Shown here piece by piece: positions 34,501 through 48,512 of a stretch of 64,000 bases of DNA. The position numbers were made by a program, and so were the translations under genes. The notes under the pieces are model-generated. The model was not told where the DNA came from. It did not search any database and saw nothing but the letters and a program-made list of their open reading frames with translations. The first letter of the stretch is position 1; each line of letters starts with the position of its first letter. Source of the stretch: Nymphaea colorata (lineage: Eukaryota; Streptophyta; Magnoliopsida; Nymphaeales; Nymphaeaceae); assembly GCF_008831285.2 (NCBI RefSeq), contig NC_045145.1:2954723-3018722 (forward strand), given 5' to 3'.

Positions 34501-35943
34501 CTACAATTCCATGACTGCAGTACCGTGATAACTCCAAGTCCTCCCAGTATGTGAAGATCATGCCCCTAGGTAGTTCATACGAAGATGAACAGCAGGTATC
34601 AACTACATCTAATAATTGGCAATTCCCTTTCACTTATTTCTGGCAAAAAGCTAAGTGTAAAGTATTTCAGTATTTATTCAAAGGCCTAGTTTTGCCAAAA
34701 TATCAGCGTGTTACTGATAAAAGGAGGCCACATGGGGGAGGATAACTGGCAACTTGATTCCTTTGGTGAAGGCTCTCCCCACAGCCTTTTCAGTTTTTGT
34801 GCTGAGACACTTACAAGCAACGAACGAACTTATGATTCTGGCAACTTCCCTTTTCCAGGAAGGAAACTAGTAAAACCATTAATGAACAGCGAAACGAATA
34901 AATGAGGGGAAAAAGCCCAGTAACCATCGCTTCTTATCCAGCCCATTCACAAAACCAAAAAAATTAAGAATGGCATAGGAATTCTCAACCTGCTCAATTC
35001 AGAGAACTCCACAGATTCACTTTATGCAAAAAGGCATAACTAGAGGAAAGATGCAACTAACTAGTCCATTCGAACAAGGAGAGTTGTCTGGGACAGGGAG
35101 TGGCTTTTGAACTCTAGTCCTACAGATGCTATTGTTTCTTGTAGCCACCATGTCTCCCGTTTTCGTAGGTGTGCATTATATGAAAATCAATATTGTCAGT
35201 AGGTTTCTTATAGGAGTCACAAGAGTAGAGAGTTCATCAAAGAGTAGTGATCGTCGAAACTCTTCGGCACAAGAATCATAAGAAAACAGAACTACCGGAG
35301 ACAGGTACAGCAAATTGCCGCTCACTCACAAAGCTATTTCTCACGAAATCAAGATCTGTTCACCAGATAGATAAACTACAAACCTAACACATAATTAAAG
35401 GTAGGAGTAACACGAGATACCAACCTGGTCTTTTTCCTGAATCCGAAGGAGGAGGGTGGCGTTCTGCCTCCAAACTCCTCTCCAATAGCGTTGCCGAGTG
35501 GTGAGCAGCAGCAACGCCGCCAGCGCCAATGCAGAGCCCGCAGGGACCATGGGAAAAGAAGCCAAAGTAACAGGAAAGCGCCAGTCCCCACGTAGAATCG
35601 AGTACAGCTTCCGAATCCTCCACCAGAGAAAGCGCACCGCTAGGCTTAGGACCTTCCTCGCCCACAACAGCCTTACTCTCACCTGTGGGAAGAGCGTCCC
35701 ATCGCCTCCTGAACCATCCTCTCCCTCGTCGCGCCCTGGTTCTGCCTGCGGCTGGTCCGAACTGGGAGGATGGTGCATCGCCATTATGGGGAGGCCTTCA
35801 TGATCTCGCGGGGGGAAGATACAGCACTTCTCGTCGTATAGTGGTCGTGGTGGCGCCGGAGACTGAAGGGGGAGTGCGTCGGATGAAGGGGGGAACGGCG
35901 TTCCCGAGACGTCTTCCCAGTCGTTAAGCGGGATTGCGTCCAT
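31564..35943 (-). CDS. unrecognised membrane-anchored, partly coiled-coil protein
   Basis: Exons supported by frame and splice sites, in transcript order: 35943-35425 (173 codons from ATG), 33165-33091 (25 codons, ...PQVELPMLDRDDVKALKVQ), 31801-31757 (15 codons, EIRQLRLMLSQTKEA) and 31692-31564 (42 codons plus stop, ending KKLSVDGATHLGAILL). All are phase 0, giving 255 aa. The first exon has an acidic/Pro-rich N-terminus (MDAIPLNDWEDVSGTPFPP), a Trp/Arg-rich amphipathic stretch, and one hydrophobic segment at about residues 122-148 (FPVTLASFPMVPAGSALALA onward), then a charged RIQEKDQ tail that fits entry to a coiled coil. I do not recognise the family. Further small exons may be missing (for example near 32430-32455 or 35300-35340), and the intron before the last exon is only 64 nt, so the 3' part is less sure than the first exon. 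A GTG six bases upstream is not the start. Confidence 0.6.
32548..32709. mobile_element. Tourist-like MITE
   Basis: Inverted ends of about 26 bp: left AGGGCCATTTAGCATGAGGA, right (read inward) AGGGCCGTTTGGCAAGAGGA. Length 162 bp. TAG precedes the left end and TAA follows the right end, consistent with a decayed 3-bp TWA duplication. The centre has TTCATGAA palindromes. It lies in an intron of the minus-strand gene. Confidence 0.75.
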
Positions 35944-37617
35944 CCCCACACTGAGAAGGTTGCTCCTCGATTACCGGCAGTGGCAAAAAGTTCCTGCTTC
36001 CATGATGGTGGCGACGATTATACTCGGACTTGTTGCATGATTGAGGAAGACATGGCTTGCTAATGAAAGTGTGAGAACTTCTCGATCTTCCAGATATTTT
36101 TTGCCTACAGACACGAGCCGTTGCTTGGGAACGTGGACATATCTGGATAACCAGATTTGCCTCTCTTTTCTCCCCCCAACCCCCCTTCCTTTTCTCCAGC
36201 GTCTCTTCGAAATGCCAATCCCCTTCCTCGTGAAATGCCAAAAAGTAAAATTCTACCAAGACGTAAAGAAAAATCAGGAAGAGACGACAAGAGCAACTCG
36301 TGTCCCGTCATGCCTGCGACTTCCAGCTTGTTTTGGATTAGTGATGAATAATCAACTCATACACAATAAGATAAATACAAGAATCATCATATAAAAACAG
36401 TCAAATTCATTCAATGAAGTGTCTAATATGATCACCTAAAATTTAACAGTCAATTTAGTTAGAAATAAGATGATATTGCCTGAATTCTGCAGACACCACA
36501 AGGAACAACTTGGGACAAAACTATGCATAAAATGGGAATAGCAAAATGTAGATGATAAATAAATGCTTTCTATATCATTTGACATAAGAAACACAATTTC
36601 CATGAAATCTAACTAAAATCTTTTTAAATTAATTGTGAACTATGATCACTAAGTTTCAGGATAGCACCATGGAAAAGCTCTGCAACAGAATAGCAAAGTT
36701 GGAATTCTATTAGGGGTTTCAACTCCACACCCTAAAACCTTTAAATACTAAAGATTAATGTAAAGGAATGATACTAAGGTCTCATACGTGCTGGTTAGAT
36801 TAGGTGTTTGTAAATAATCAAGTATTTAGTTAGATTTTCATGGCCGGTATGTATCTGCATCGTAAGTGATGGAGCATGGTACTAAATTAAAAAGTGCACC
36901 ATTACCATCATTGATGCCTATGCAGTCCTCCAGGAGAGGGAGTGGGAAAGGTGTGGAGTCTTTGTGTTTCTTTTCCAAATCATGAATTAAAGTCAAAAGT
37001 ACAGTCAATATACTAAAAACAGGTACTTACAGTGTGGGGGAAGGTCTACATAAAGTATAACTTGTAAAATCAACTTAAAAACAATGTAGAAATAATGTGT
37101 TGCATAAAAATATTTATGCATTGTTGTATATATATATTGAACTCTTCATGTATGGGACTGATGCATGAAAACTTGTCTTCTTGTGATATTGGTATAGCCA
37201 CTATTTAGTTCTTTAAAAGGATCAAAGAAGGAAACTCTACTTGAAAATATTAAAAATAAAACTCTAGAAAGATCTTACAAGGAAGATAAACCTAGTGATA
37301 AGCCAGACGTGGGATAGTTGGGAATTAAGTGTTACACTTAATAGCGGCTACCAGCTTTAGTAAAATATGTTTAGTTAATAAAATATGTTTAGTTGGACTT
37401 TTGTGTGTTGTTCATTTTGGGTGAATGAGAGACTAATCCCATCACCCAAATGAGCGTTGAGACGCCTCTAAGGTCTAGAGCTGCATTAGTGCAAGGAGTT
37501 AGTTTCCGAACTGCACTTGAACTCATGCATCTCTTCTACCCTACCTACGGCACAAGAGGAGAATTCCAGTGTTGCTTGAACTAGAGACCAGCCAACTACT
37601 GGCAACTGACCTGAGTG

Positions 37618-37735
37618 CAGGGGTGGAGGGAGGGAGGGGGTGTGCCACTTAGGCCATGGCCCCACCCCAACTATTTGAAAAAAAAAATACATTCAAAAAT
37701 TAGAAAATTTTAGTTGTGCAATGTTTTTTTTTATA
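37618..37735. repeat. dispersed-repeat-like fragment
   Basis: A G-rich then C-rich stretch (AGGGGTGGAGGG ... GGCCATGGCCCCACCCC) followed by an A/T-rich tail resembles the ends of common dispersed plant repeats. Judged by eye only, with no boundaries seen. Confidence 0.3.
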
Positions 37736-38113
37736 TATTTGAATTCAATTTGGCTTTATCCGGATCTTAGGTTGAACTGTTTGACCCACCCTTGAAAAAA
37801 ATCCTGGCTTGAGTGGTTGAGCCGATTGTGCTATACCGTTTGGGGCATGTTCTTGTTCATTTCAACTTATTAAATTGAAAGAAAACTTCATTCAAATGCC
37901 GGATAAGATTCATATATATCTCATTTACTATCAAACTCAAGGTTTCAGATCTATTCGATTGCTGTTTTGAGAATCAAACTTGAATATGGTTTGATTTTTT
38001 TTTTTCACGTCGTACCAGTTAATACAACTCGATGGCTGATGCTGACTCCACAATCCGCCAACATTCGAAAGAACTATTTTATGCTTCTTTTCTATGTATG
38101 GATTGATCTGGAT

Positions 38114-38514
38114 TAGGGATGCTAAATGGATCGGATTTGGATTGGATGCATCTACCTTTTTATCATGTCTAATTTATTGGATGTTCAGATATTTGATTTG
38201 ATTTCATTGCCGATAATTCATATATACCATGTAGGGGTCCAAATTTTCAACTTACAAACAGATTATAATTTGAATCCGGCTTTCAACATGTGAAATGCAT
38301 CCCAAAATATATTGACATTTGAAGGAAGAAAATATAACTTGCCATATTTATGCCTATTATCTAATTAGATATTTATTTAAACCGAATGTGAATTCTAATT
38401 CGATGGGATAACATTTCTTCAGCCTGAATCCGATTTCTTGGTCATAGGTTATTTGTTTTCTTATATCCAACTTATTTAAATATCCAATCTTAATTTGATT
38501 CATTGACATCCCTA
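38114..38514. mobile_element. hAT-like MITE
   Basis: Ends begin TAGGGATG on both sides (right end read inward: TAGGGATGTCAATG; left: TAGGGATGCTAAATGG), like the TAGGGATGAAA end of maize Ac. Flanks ATCTGGAT (38106-38113) and ATCTGATT (38515-38522) look like a diverged 8-bp duplication. 401 bp, non-coding, AT-rich, with GGATTGGAT-type motifs mirrored near the two ends. Confidence 0.65.
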
Positions 38515-39309
38515 ATCTGATTGCGCCTATACATTGTCAACATTGTTTAGTAAACTAAACCCAAAACCAAATTGGAATCCGATTGAATCCGAATTCATTT
38601 TTTTAAGTAAATGCTAATTTTTTTTTGTATCCAAATTTTCTGTACCAATTCAACCTGATATCCACTCCTAATCCAAACCGTTGACATTGTTAAGTATGGG
38701 TTATTTTTAAATGAAAAATAAAAAAACATATTATCATTTTTAGTAAACACAAGTGAATAGAAAGTTCAATACTTGAATTAGCCAATACAAGCCGATATGG
38801 TACGAATATCGCCTATTGTCTCGTTATGAGAGAGGCCCTGGTTCAGAGATTCGGACTAAAATTTTCTGTTTCTGGGGAAATTCACGGTAGATTTGTAAGG
38901 CCAGACGCAATCCGAAGAAGAAATCTAAGAACAAACTTGAAAAGGCATCTCTGCCTACCTGTCCGACGAACCGGACCATGTACGAGAGGGGGCCAGCAAT
39001 AGAGTCAACGACAGGAAGGCGGGAGTCCCACTCCCGCTCCCTTGGCGCCTGACGGTGCAGGCGTGCAGCCGGCCACGTATCCGCACCACAGCCGCGGGTT
39101 CGTCGTCTCAGGGAAGATGAGGGGTAGAGGCAGCCACAAGGAGGAGAAGAAGAAGAATGGTGTAATCAATGACCATCGACTATCTTGGTTGTTTCACGAT
39201 CTTTCCTGAAGAGGGGCGTGTGCGAGAAGAGAAAGAGAGAGAGAGAAATACAGGAGTACAAAGCACGCGGTGTCTTCGTCGAGTCCTGTACTTTATCTCG
39301 TAGTGAATC

Positions 39310-42300
39310 ATGGTCGACGCGAGTTCTGCTGCTGTTATCTTGAAGGATTTGGAAGAATTCGACGCCGTGGAGGAATTTCAATTGGTACCCATCGCTGATC
39401 GATCGCTCTTGGCTAGTCTTTTATCTTGTTCTTCCTTTGCTATTGCTTTGGCATGATAAATGGGAATGCACAATCTTGCGCAGGGTGATCATGGGCAGCA
39501 GAGCATGTCGCCGGAGCTGTTTCGCCTGGTGTTCGATCTGGTGCACAAGGGGAATCGAGCTTTCCGTGAGGGCAGGTTTAAAGAGGTTAATGGAATCGAG
39601 CTTCCCCTTCCTTGTATCCTCATTTTTTTCTCATTTGCTCCTAATTATTCCTCTGTTTGTCTTAGAGGCCGGGTGTCATGTGTCCCGTTTGAATATTGTA
39701 TCAGCCACTGCTGGAGAATTCTCCACTTTTTTGTCTTTTCTTTTACATATTATTTTCGTTTATGAATAATGTCTCTATTGCAAATGATGTATTTGTGATG
39801 TCTGTAACTTCATCTTTCCTTTCTGTGAATCAGCAAGGTTGGAGTTCATGTTCTTTTTCTTCTTTCCTGTGCGTAGGCGATCAATTTTTACTCCAAGGCG
39901 CGGCTCTCGGAAGAATGCGAAACGATCGTGCTCAGCAATCGGAGCGCTGCCTTTTGTAGGTAAGCTTCTCACTTTGCATCTGCAATGAACTTGCTGTTGT
40001 TTTTTTGGTAATTGTTGCTCAAGGGAGAAGAAGCTACTCAGTAATAAAATTCCTTTTTCTTTTTTTCCCTTTTCACATTCTTAATTCAGATAGTTGCATC
40101 AGCCATTCAAAATGTAGAGTGTTGCTTGAGTTCATGTATTTCCTTTGCATTGAATTGTCCTACAGCTATAGCAAGCAACTGAGAAGTCGATCTGCGTCAT
40201 TATCAGAGTACCAAGCTATAGATGGTCTGGATCCAACAACTTATGCTGAAGTATGATTTCTATCTCGTCTGCTTTGTTATTATTATGTTTTTCTCTTATT
40301 CTAACATACGCTCAGAGCCTCAGAGACATGAACATGTCCGTACCTGTGGATGTGGGTGTCAGATCCATTTGATTAAATATATTTCTTTCGGATGACTATT
40401 TCAGCTGGCCCTGAAGGATGCTGAGAAAGTAATGAATGTTCAGCCAAACTCAACTAAAGTCTATTATCTCAGAGCCAAAGCTCTCATCTTGGTAAATTTA
40501 CTTGCTCTGACTAAATTTGAACTAGATTTGGCATGTTAGGTTTAAAAGCTAGGTTATGGACATAATATAATTTTGGAGTATTTTGCCAGATTACCTTGGC
40601 AAAGAGAAACTATTCTGCTTCCATTTGTTATCATGGATTGAACATTTGAAACTTGAATTGAGAAGAATAACTTCTTGTTGCATTCAATGAGCTGAATGGG
40701 AGTACCGAATATCAAGTTTCACATGTCTAAATATGTACTTCAGTTTTGTTGATTAGGATACTTATGAAAACCACCAATGTTTCAAAAAAAGTATATTTTC
40801 TTACCAAGGAGATTCATTTTTCACATATGAAAGCAACAGGAATCCTTACATCTTTCAAAGTTCAAACACAACAGTATCAAGTTCACATTTTTCATCATTC
40901 AGGTAACTGGTCCTGCCAATGTGCCTGAACCTTCATATAATTTGATGCTTTTTAGAATTTATATTGATTTTAAGTTCTTGCAAAGATAAGCTTATTCAGT
41001 ATATTTACCTTGTTTTTATTCTAAGTTCTTATGAAACTATGTTTACTCCTGCACTTACATCGGTCCACATTCAGTGATGAGTGCCATATGTTTGTGACCT
41101 TGAATTTTTTAACCTTGACTTATCTTTCATAGTTGAACTGTATTTGATCATGATTCCATTAAATGGTAATTTGACAGCTGGAGCAATATGATGCAGCAAG
41201 GGAAACCCTTGTTGTTGGCCTGCAGATTGATCCCCTCAGGTAACTGCATGTACCTGCTTTTTGGTGTTGGCATATGGTTCTGCTTGTGCAAATCCTGATA
41301 ATTAGTCATCAGCAGCAGATGTTACGATTTTGTCTTTCAAAATTGTGATGGTTTAAACCTTCTTTGTTTGGTTATCTAGCATTCCACTTCAAAGGTCAAT
41401 TCAGAATTTGGATAAGATTACAGCTGGTTCCGAAAGGAGGATGAGATGTTCCAAATTGCAGCGAACTGATGACTTTGACTGTACATTGTGCTTCAAACTT
41501 CTATATGATCCTGTGACTACTCCATGTGGACATTCATTCTGCCGTCCTTGCCTTCTACAATCAATGGATCATGGTCAGACTGATAGACCATTTTCTTCTC
41601 CAGATAAATCTGAATAAACATCTATTCATTCTTATGTCTATTGCAACAGGCAATAAATGCCCCATGTGCCGTACTGTTCTATTCATCAGTGCTAAGGCAT
41701 ATCCAGTGAGGTAATCTGGATGCGATTTGGCTTATTCTTGAATGTTGTGTATTTTTTTTCATTTTTTTATCCTCACATTCCTCTTGGTTGGTATAGTGTG
41801 ACTCTGAAGAACATAATACAAAAAAATTTTGCTGATGAGTATGCTGAGAGGAAGTCTGAGCTTGACAGTTTGGTGGACATGGGTAACGATGTGATGCCTC
41901 TCTTTGTCATGGATGTGGTGATTCCTGGTCAAAAGATATCCTTGAACATATTTGAACCACGTTATCGACTTATGGTAATGCATGTGATTTCCTTTCTGGT
42001 TATCCAAGTTTTCAGTATATTCTGTCATTCTGCATAGAAAGTTTAGAGATTGGGTTTTGGTGGTCAACTGAGTGTCACATTTTTTACTAAGTTCTCAAAA
42101 TTATCCTGGCATTTTTTTTATTTTGATGATTAGACGTGCAAAGAAAGAACCTTATGGGTGAGTAGAGAGAGGAACACGTGACACACTAACTTGCAACAAG
42201 GCGTGATTAAGTTTTAATTTTCTGTCCCAGCCCAGAAGTTCGAGAGAAATAATGGAAAAGGGGCTTAAATTATGACTGCATCACAGACTCTCAGACAAGT

Positions 42301-45300
42301 GTTTGAAAGAGCCTTGGTATAGCTGAGAGGGAGTCTCTCAAAGTACAATGCCCTATTCACCCTTTCAACACACTCTAAAGAACCCTGAGACGAGTGCCTC
42401 ATAAGCATTATCACAAATATCATTCTGAGGTATTTTTGGCAAAGTTGTTTTTCTCGATAAAATCTCCATATATTTTTTTTTAAAAAGAAAAAATCCTAAA
42501 AATTAGATAAAAAAATAAATGAGAAACTGATAAGAAACATAAATAATAACTAGATAAAATGATAAAAATAGTGGTTTAATGATGATAAAGTTTTAAGTTA
42601 AAGTTTAATCCACAATGATATTACATAAAAAAAGAGAAAATGGAAAAAAGGAAAAAAATGTGAAAAGCCATGGCAAAAACACATTAAAACACCTTTTTTC
42701 CCATTTTTTCATTCCTTTTCCTTTTTTAGGTTTAATATTGCATTTTTTTGGAAAGAAACACGGTATCTGTGATAATGCTCAGAAGTACATCTTGAGACAC
42801 TCCTTTTAGCCTTCAAACACGCTAAGGAGACCTTTTTTGTTATATATGTAAGTCACTTCCTTATTACAGCAATCAAGTTGTTTCTTGGTACTGTTAGGTC
42901 GTAGTCTCTATGGTGTCCCTCCTCATACATACTTTGCTTAAGAGCTGTGACTTTTTCATATAGTTTCAAGGAAGTCATATTTGATTTGATAATTTATATA
43001 TGCTAGCACCAAGAAAAAAAGGAAAAGGCTGTAGTCAAGATGCTTGGAGCTGGATACTGGATGGTCCTCAAATATAGGATTGTGACTCATATCTCAGTTT
43101 CATGTGAGAATGAATTGCAGACTTAGGTCTCAGATAGCTGCTCTTGTATTGGTATGAAGTATGAACAACAAGGGCAAGTTATAATGCAAATCGAACTTAC
43201 AAATCATAAAGAAGAATGGAAGACTGTAACAAAATGTATTTCCCAAGTTTTGAGTTAGCCATCTGCCTTAAGAGCTATATTATATGGATTGCATCTTTAT
43301 CCCCTTTCCGTATCCTCTGGCCCTTATACAGGAGTTGTACTGGAAAGTCCACAAAAATGGTTGTATCCTTGTATCTTCTGCTATTCCATATGCAAAAAAA
43401 ACGGTGAGGCACCGAGGCATATCAAACAGAAAAAAATTGCTGTTTTGAATTTTAACGCTAACTAAAACTCTAATTATTTTGTTTGTTCTATCTTCGAATA
43501 TATTGTTGAGGACCTGAGGTAGAGAAATTTCAGAACCCCCTTTTTCCTCTTTCTTTTCTTTCCTTTTCTTTTTTTCTCTTTTTCCCCTTATTTTATCAAA
43601 TAGGACCGACTAGGTGCTGCCCAGGGCCCCACCTATGCCTTTCTTTATTTGGGTCTACCGTCTAGTATGCTTTTAATTCCATGCCCTTGCAGCATTGGTT
43701 AGAACTTAGAAGCTATGTAACATGGTTGTGGCAGGAACCTCAAATTACCTCTGTCCATAATGGATGGTTCGGCCATCAGTAGACTAATTCACAAGCAAAG
43801 GATAGAGTAGTGGAATTTTTTGTTGACTATTTTGACTTGATGCAGTTTGTTGTTTGAGAACCATATATCATCCTCTCACTGACATGACTGGGAATCCATT
43901 ATGAAGGCATTATGTAGTTTAGTGCTTGATCATGTCGATTCAATGTTCAGAGAATACTTTTCTTTGCCTTCTTAGTTATTGTGTTGGCAGCTCTTTATTC
44001 TTTTTAGGAGATAAATCTAAATGAAATCACAGTTTTGCTTTGTACTAGAACACCAACTGCAAAATGGACGTGTTTCTTATCAACGAAGTGTTGAAGAACC
44101 TGTCAAACGGTTCTACTTCCGAGAGTACTTTAGAGCTCAACATAGGACATTCTTCAGACTTTCATAGTACAAATTTATGCATCTATAACTGAGGCCTCAT
44201 ATGTGATATAAAAGATTTTATGGTTAATGATGATGATTATATATATATAATATAAATGCTGGAAACTGCTAAATCTTATGTTTTGGAAAGACCTCATCAG
44301 TGCAAAGGATAACATATAAATGATTTGTATCAAAACTGCCAACAATACAGATTCTGTGCTTTTGCCTTTTGTTGTGGCCATCTTTCATCGTTGTCCAGAA
44401 TAAAGGTTGATAATTTTATTTTCTGCTTGTTTTTCAACTGAAAAAGGTGAGAAGAATAATGGAAGGAAATAGACGGATGGGAATGGTATGGAGCTACCAA
44501 GTTTTTTTTTGTCCTAGTTTTGTTTGTGTATGTCTGTTGTGATATCCTATCGTTGCATTACTTGATTTCAGGTTGGTTTTGACCCTTCGACAGGTTCCAT
44601 GGCAGACCTTGCCTGTGAAGTGGAAATAACAGAGTATGTGTTGGAGCCTCTCTCTCCTCTCTCTCTCCCTCTCTTTATCTATATACAATTACAAGGAAAC
44701 AGCAAAATCAGAAATTCTGTTTTCTACTTGTTTCAGATGTGAGCCACTTCCAGACGGACGGTTTTATTTGGTGGTAAGCAAGCACATCTTCCAATTATAA
44801 ATTCATAATATTGAATATAGTAGACAAAATTTCTGTTTTTGCTACTGTGGTTCCTTTATACTTTGTCCCCGATATGAATTTTTTGTGCGAAGAGTATAAC
44901 GGCAAGACCTTAGTGCTTTATCTGTGTAGTGCTTGACATTTCTCCTGTACATAACTTCAATATACAAGTTGTTATGGTAAAATTGCTGTTCCTGCCACTT
45001 TCGTTGTACTCTAAGAAAGCTTGGTTTTTTTGTTAAAATAATTTATCAAAGGTTGTTGGAGGTGTCCCTCCTTGAGGAGTTGAAAGCAAAATGTAAATTC
45101 TACATTGATTGTGATTCAGAAGATATAACTTTGTCATTTGGAACTGATAAGGGACTGGTTTTCAATTTTGGTTAAATTTGATTTTTGTTTTCTGCTTATA
45201 GTTACTTATAAGACAAGTAATTAAAATGGTGCCCTTTCCATGCTATTCTTCCGGAGCTAATCTCCACCATGACAGCCAATGAGAAGGTAGATGAAACTTG

Positions 45301-48300
45301 AGCATCTTCATCATTTGAAATTTAACTTTTAAACATTTTTGTGCCTTTGAATTAAATGTAGAGCTACCAAAGTGATGAAGCTCTTCAAGGCAGATGATAA
45401 TGCACCCAACTTTGATAAACTATAGCTCTTGTTAGTCATAGGTCTCTCAAATTACATGTGTTCTGGCAAAGAATTTTCACAATGTGCGGAGCCGGAGGAA
45501 AATTTGTAGTTTGGGAGAAAATGCTCATGTGAGACAAATAAATAGGTTTATATTGTTAATAGAATCTGTAAATTGCATGGGACTCTACTTCTATCATTGG
45601 CCCCTGTATACAAAGTCTGACTTGATCAAGTTGCTGAGGAAGAGCTAATAGATTTAACTAACCGTTGGCTCCTCTGGGAAGCTAATTCATAACCAGTTGT
45701 ATAATAGTAATAGTAATGACTGTGAAAATGTTATAACAACAACAGCAACAACATCATAATAATAGTGATAGTAGTAACAACAATAGCAATAATAATAATG
45801 TGGACTATGATAATAATCGCAATGATAATAATAGTATGAATGTATAACCTAAGCATGTGAACATGCTAGACTGTCCGTAGTCATCAAGTCCTTAAAGAAA
45901 GACGAGTCGACATTTAGGGAAGACCAGCACACTTAGTCATGACTCGTGACTGAGAAAAAGTTGAAACATTTAATTCAATATTGTACATTTTGATTAGACA
46001 CACTTAATGTAAAACAATCGTAATGTTATAATATGTTAGAACATTTAGAAAGCACAAAAAAAAAGTTGAGTGGATGCATTGAAGCAGCTGCCTGATCATC
46101 AAGGTGCCACCTGTTCATCATCTGCTGACCAGTAATATATACATAAAAACTTGACAAACAAGTGGGATGCCAGTAATGTCTAGCCTGAATTGATAAACCA
46201 GCGCTTCACAGGACTTGAAATTGATTTGCATCAAAGCCTATGTCTAGTCTCTGATTTTCTGCTTTTTGTGTGCCCTTCCTTTTCTCTTCAAGCTTGCTAT
46301 TATATAATGTTTTTATTATCATGTTGTGCTGTAGGTTGAAGGTCGAAGAAGATTTCAAATATGTCGTGTTTGGGATCAGGATGGGTGAGTTTGCCAAACA
46401 AAAATTTTGTGTTTCTCAATTTGTAATCATTGTGTTATTCATTTCTGTATGCTGCATCAATGTGTCCGATGAGATTTCTTGTTAAAAGTCTATGTTTTTT
46501 GTTCCTTCAAGAATCAAGGAGCTTGAATGTTATTTTTTGTAGCCAAGTCTACATATTCAAGTTCAGGGTTCAAATCAGCACAAAATTAACACTTCAATGG
46601 CAATGGAGCAAAAAAAAGATCAGAAGTAAAATCAGAGGAAAAATTACAAGGAACAAGGCCCTCTCTAAATCAGTTGACCAACAATTTAACAAGAAAGTGA
46701 TTGACGTATCCACAGCACGAGATGCATTGGAAAAAAAAATATGATTACTTTTATTTGTGAATGTTGAGGAAACCATAAATTTCTATTTGATCTTCGAGTG
46801 GAGACTATGCCTCCGCTTGGTATGTATGTCTGAGGTGCAGAATGTTGTGGCAGTTGCTAAGAAAACAATTGATGCCAGGAAAAAAAGAAACAAGAGATTA
46901 TCTTATCTTAGTTCTATAGATTTTTGTTGACATGTTAGAACATACATGCAGAGAATCAGAAAATGACATAAATGTTTTGGACTAATGTTGAGAAGTATTT
47001 TTTTTTAAAATAAAATAGTCCATAATTTGTATGTCATGAGATCTATTTGAGTTTTAGCAGAAAATATCTTAGTGACAGTCTTCACATATTGGCAAAAACA
47101 TAGAAAGCCAGCCATCCTAGCGCGCGTCATTGTGGGCATGTGCCATCCCAATTACCATCTGGATCCACCACTGCATAGAGTTGAATGACAGCTTTGTAAT
47201 CTAGCTCAATTTATTTGTGCTTTTGGTGTCATGACGCTGATATAATGCTTTTCAGTGTCTTCTGTTCACATGAATGAAAATCCTATACAAAGTTGATGAT
47301 GAAAATATGAGGCACACATCTGCAAGTAAATAAATGATTTGAGTAATGGACACATACCACTCACACAATCACGCAATTTGTGTATGCCTGTTGTACATTC
47401 ATCAGCTAGTATTCTTTTAGTTGATCACATAGAATTTTTAAAAAGAGCGGGTTTTAATGCAGCCAGGACATTTGAGAATTTTTTTTTCATCATTTGGCTT
47501 CAAGGAAGTATCACTCCAGAAGTAGAGCTTCAGCCTAATACTCAAACTATTGGACAAATGGCTTTTCATAGTTTGAGTGTCAGTCCTAGTGCTAAGCCTG
47601 TCCTCCTTATTTATTCTCATAATCAGCAGCTTGAACATGTGCTATCTTTTTGTGTAGGTATCGAGTTGCAGAAGTTGAATGGATTCAAGACATTTGTCCA
47701 TCAGAAACAGCAGAAGCAAGGGCAGATGTAAGTATGCATAGAAAAATAGTCCCCTCTACTAATCCCTTCTCACCCCCAAAACACACACACATACATACGA
47801 ACTTGCACCGCAAAGAGGTTTTAAGCCTTTAGCCCCTCGGGATGATCTGTACAACTTATTAGATTTCTTCACTACTGTAGGTGAGTCTAAATTTTCTTTT
47901 TCAAGATTATGTATAAAGCATTCTGTGTGCCTGCATGGATGCATACATGTGTACTTCAGGTCTAACCACTTCATCCCACTTGTGCTGTTAAGACACATCC
48001 AGAGTCCAGACGTGCAGAGCAGGACACAAACCTTAAATTTATTGGGCAAATTAAGTGATTAATTGGATGCTGGGATGTTTCATCCTCCTTTGACAATTAA
48101 GTGTTGTCTAAAAACTAATTTAGATTGGCATTTAGTTAAACGATTTTATGTGTTTTCATTTCTATTCTCTATTTATGTGGTGGTTGTTACCCGAAAGTCA
48201 TGCTTGATTTAATTTAAGGGGTATCAAGTTGTTTGCTTGACAACATTCTGACCTCTCCAAGTTTGATTAATTTCACTTTCGTCCATTAGCCAAGACACTG

Positions 48301-48448
48301 TTGAAGCCCATAGGAACTTTAGTGGCAGAAGAAAAAAAAAAGTTAAAAAGGATCTGTTTCTTTTGTTGAAAGTGTTTGGTACTTCAGATAGTTACTGAAA
48401 ATAATCCTTCTATGGGAAGCATGCGGTATGTATGTACTATGCTTAGAT

Positions 48449-48512
<64 letters not shown>

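Larger units (their letters stand above)
35944..39309. other. divergent intergenic region between the minus-strand gene and the LONRF-like gene
   Basis: Both genes start here and are transcribed away from each other, so the ends hold their leaders and promoters. The middle is AT-rich with no supportable gene; it contains a hAT-like MITE (38114-38514) and a repeat-like fragment near 37618-37735. About 38990-39120 is GC-rich and probably belongs to the LONRF promoter or leader. Confidence 0.6.

Noticed and set aside
35498..35927. Plus-strand frames over the first exon of the minus-strand gene
   Set aside because: GC-rich antisense shadows; the minus strand has the start, the membrane helix and a proper splice donor.
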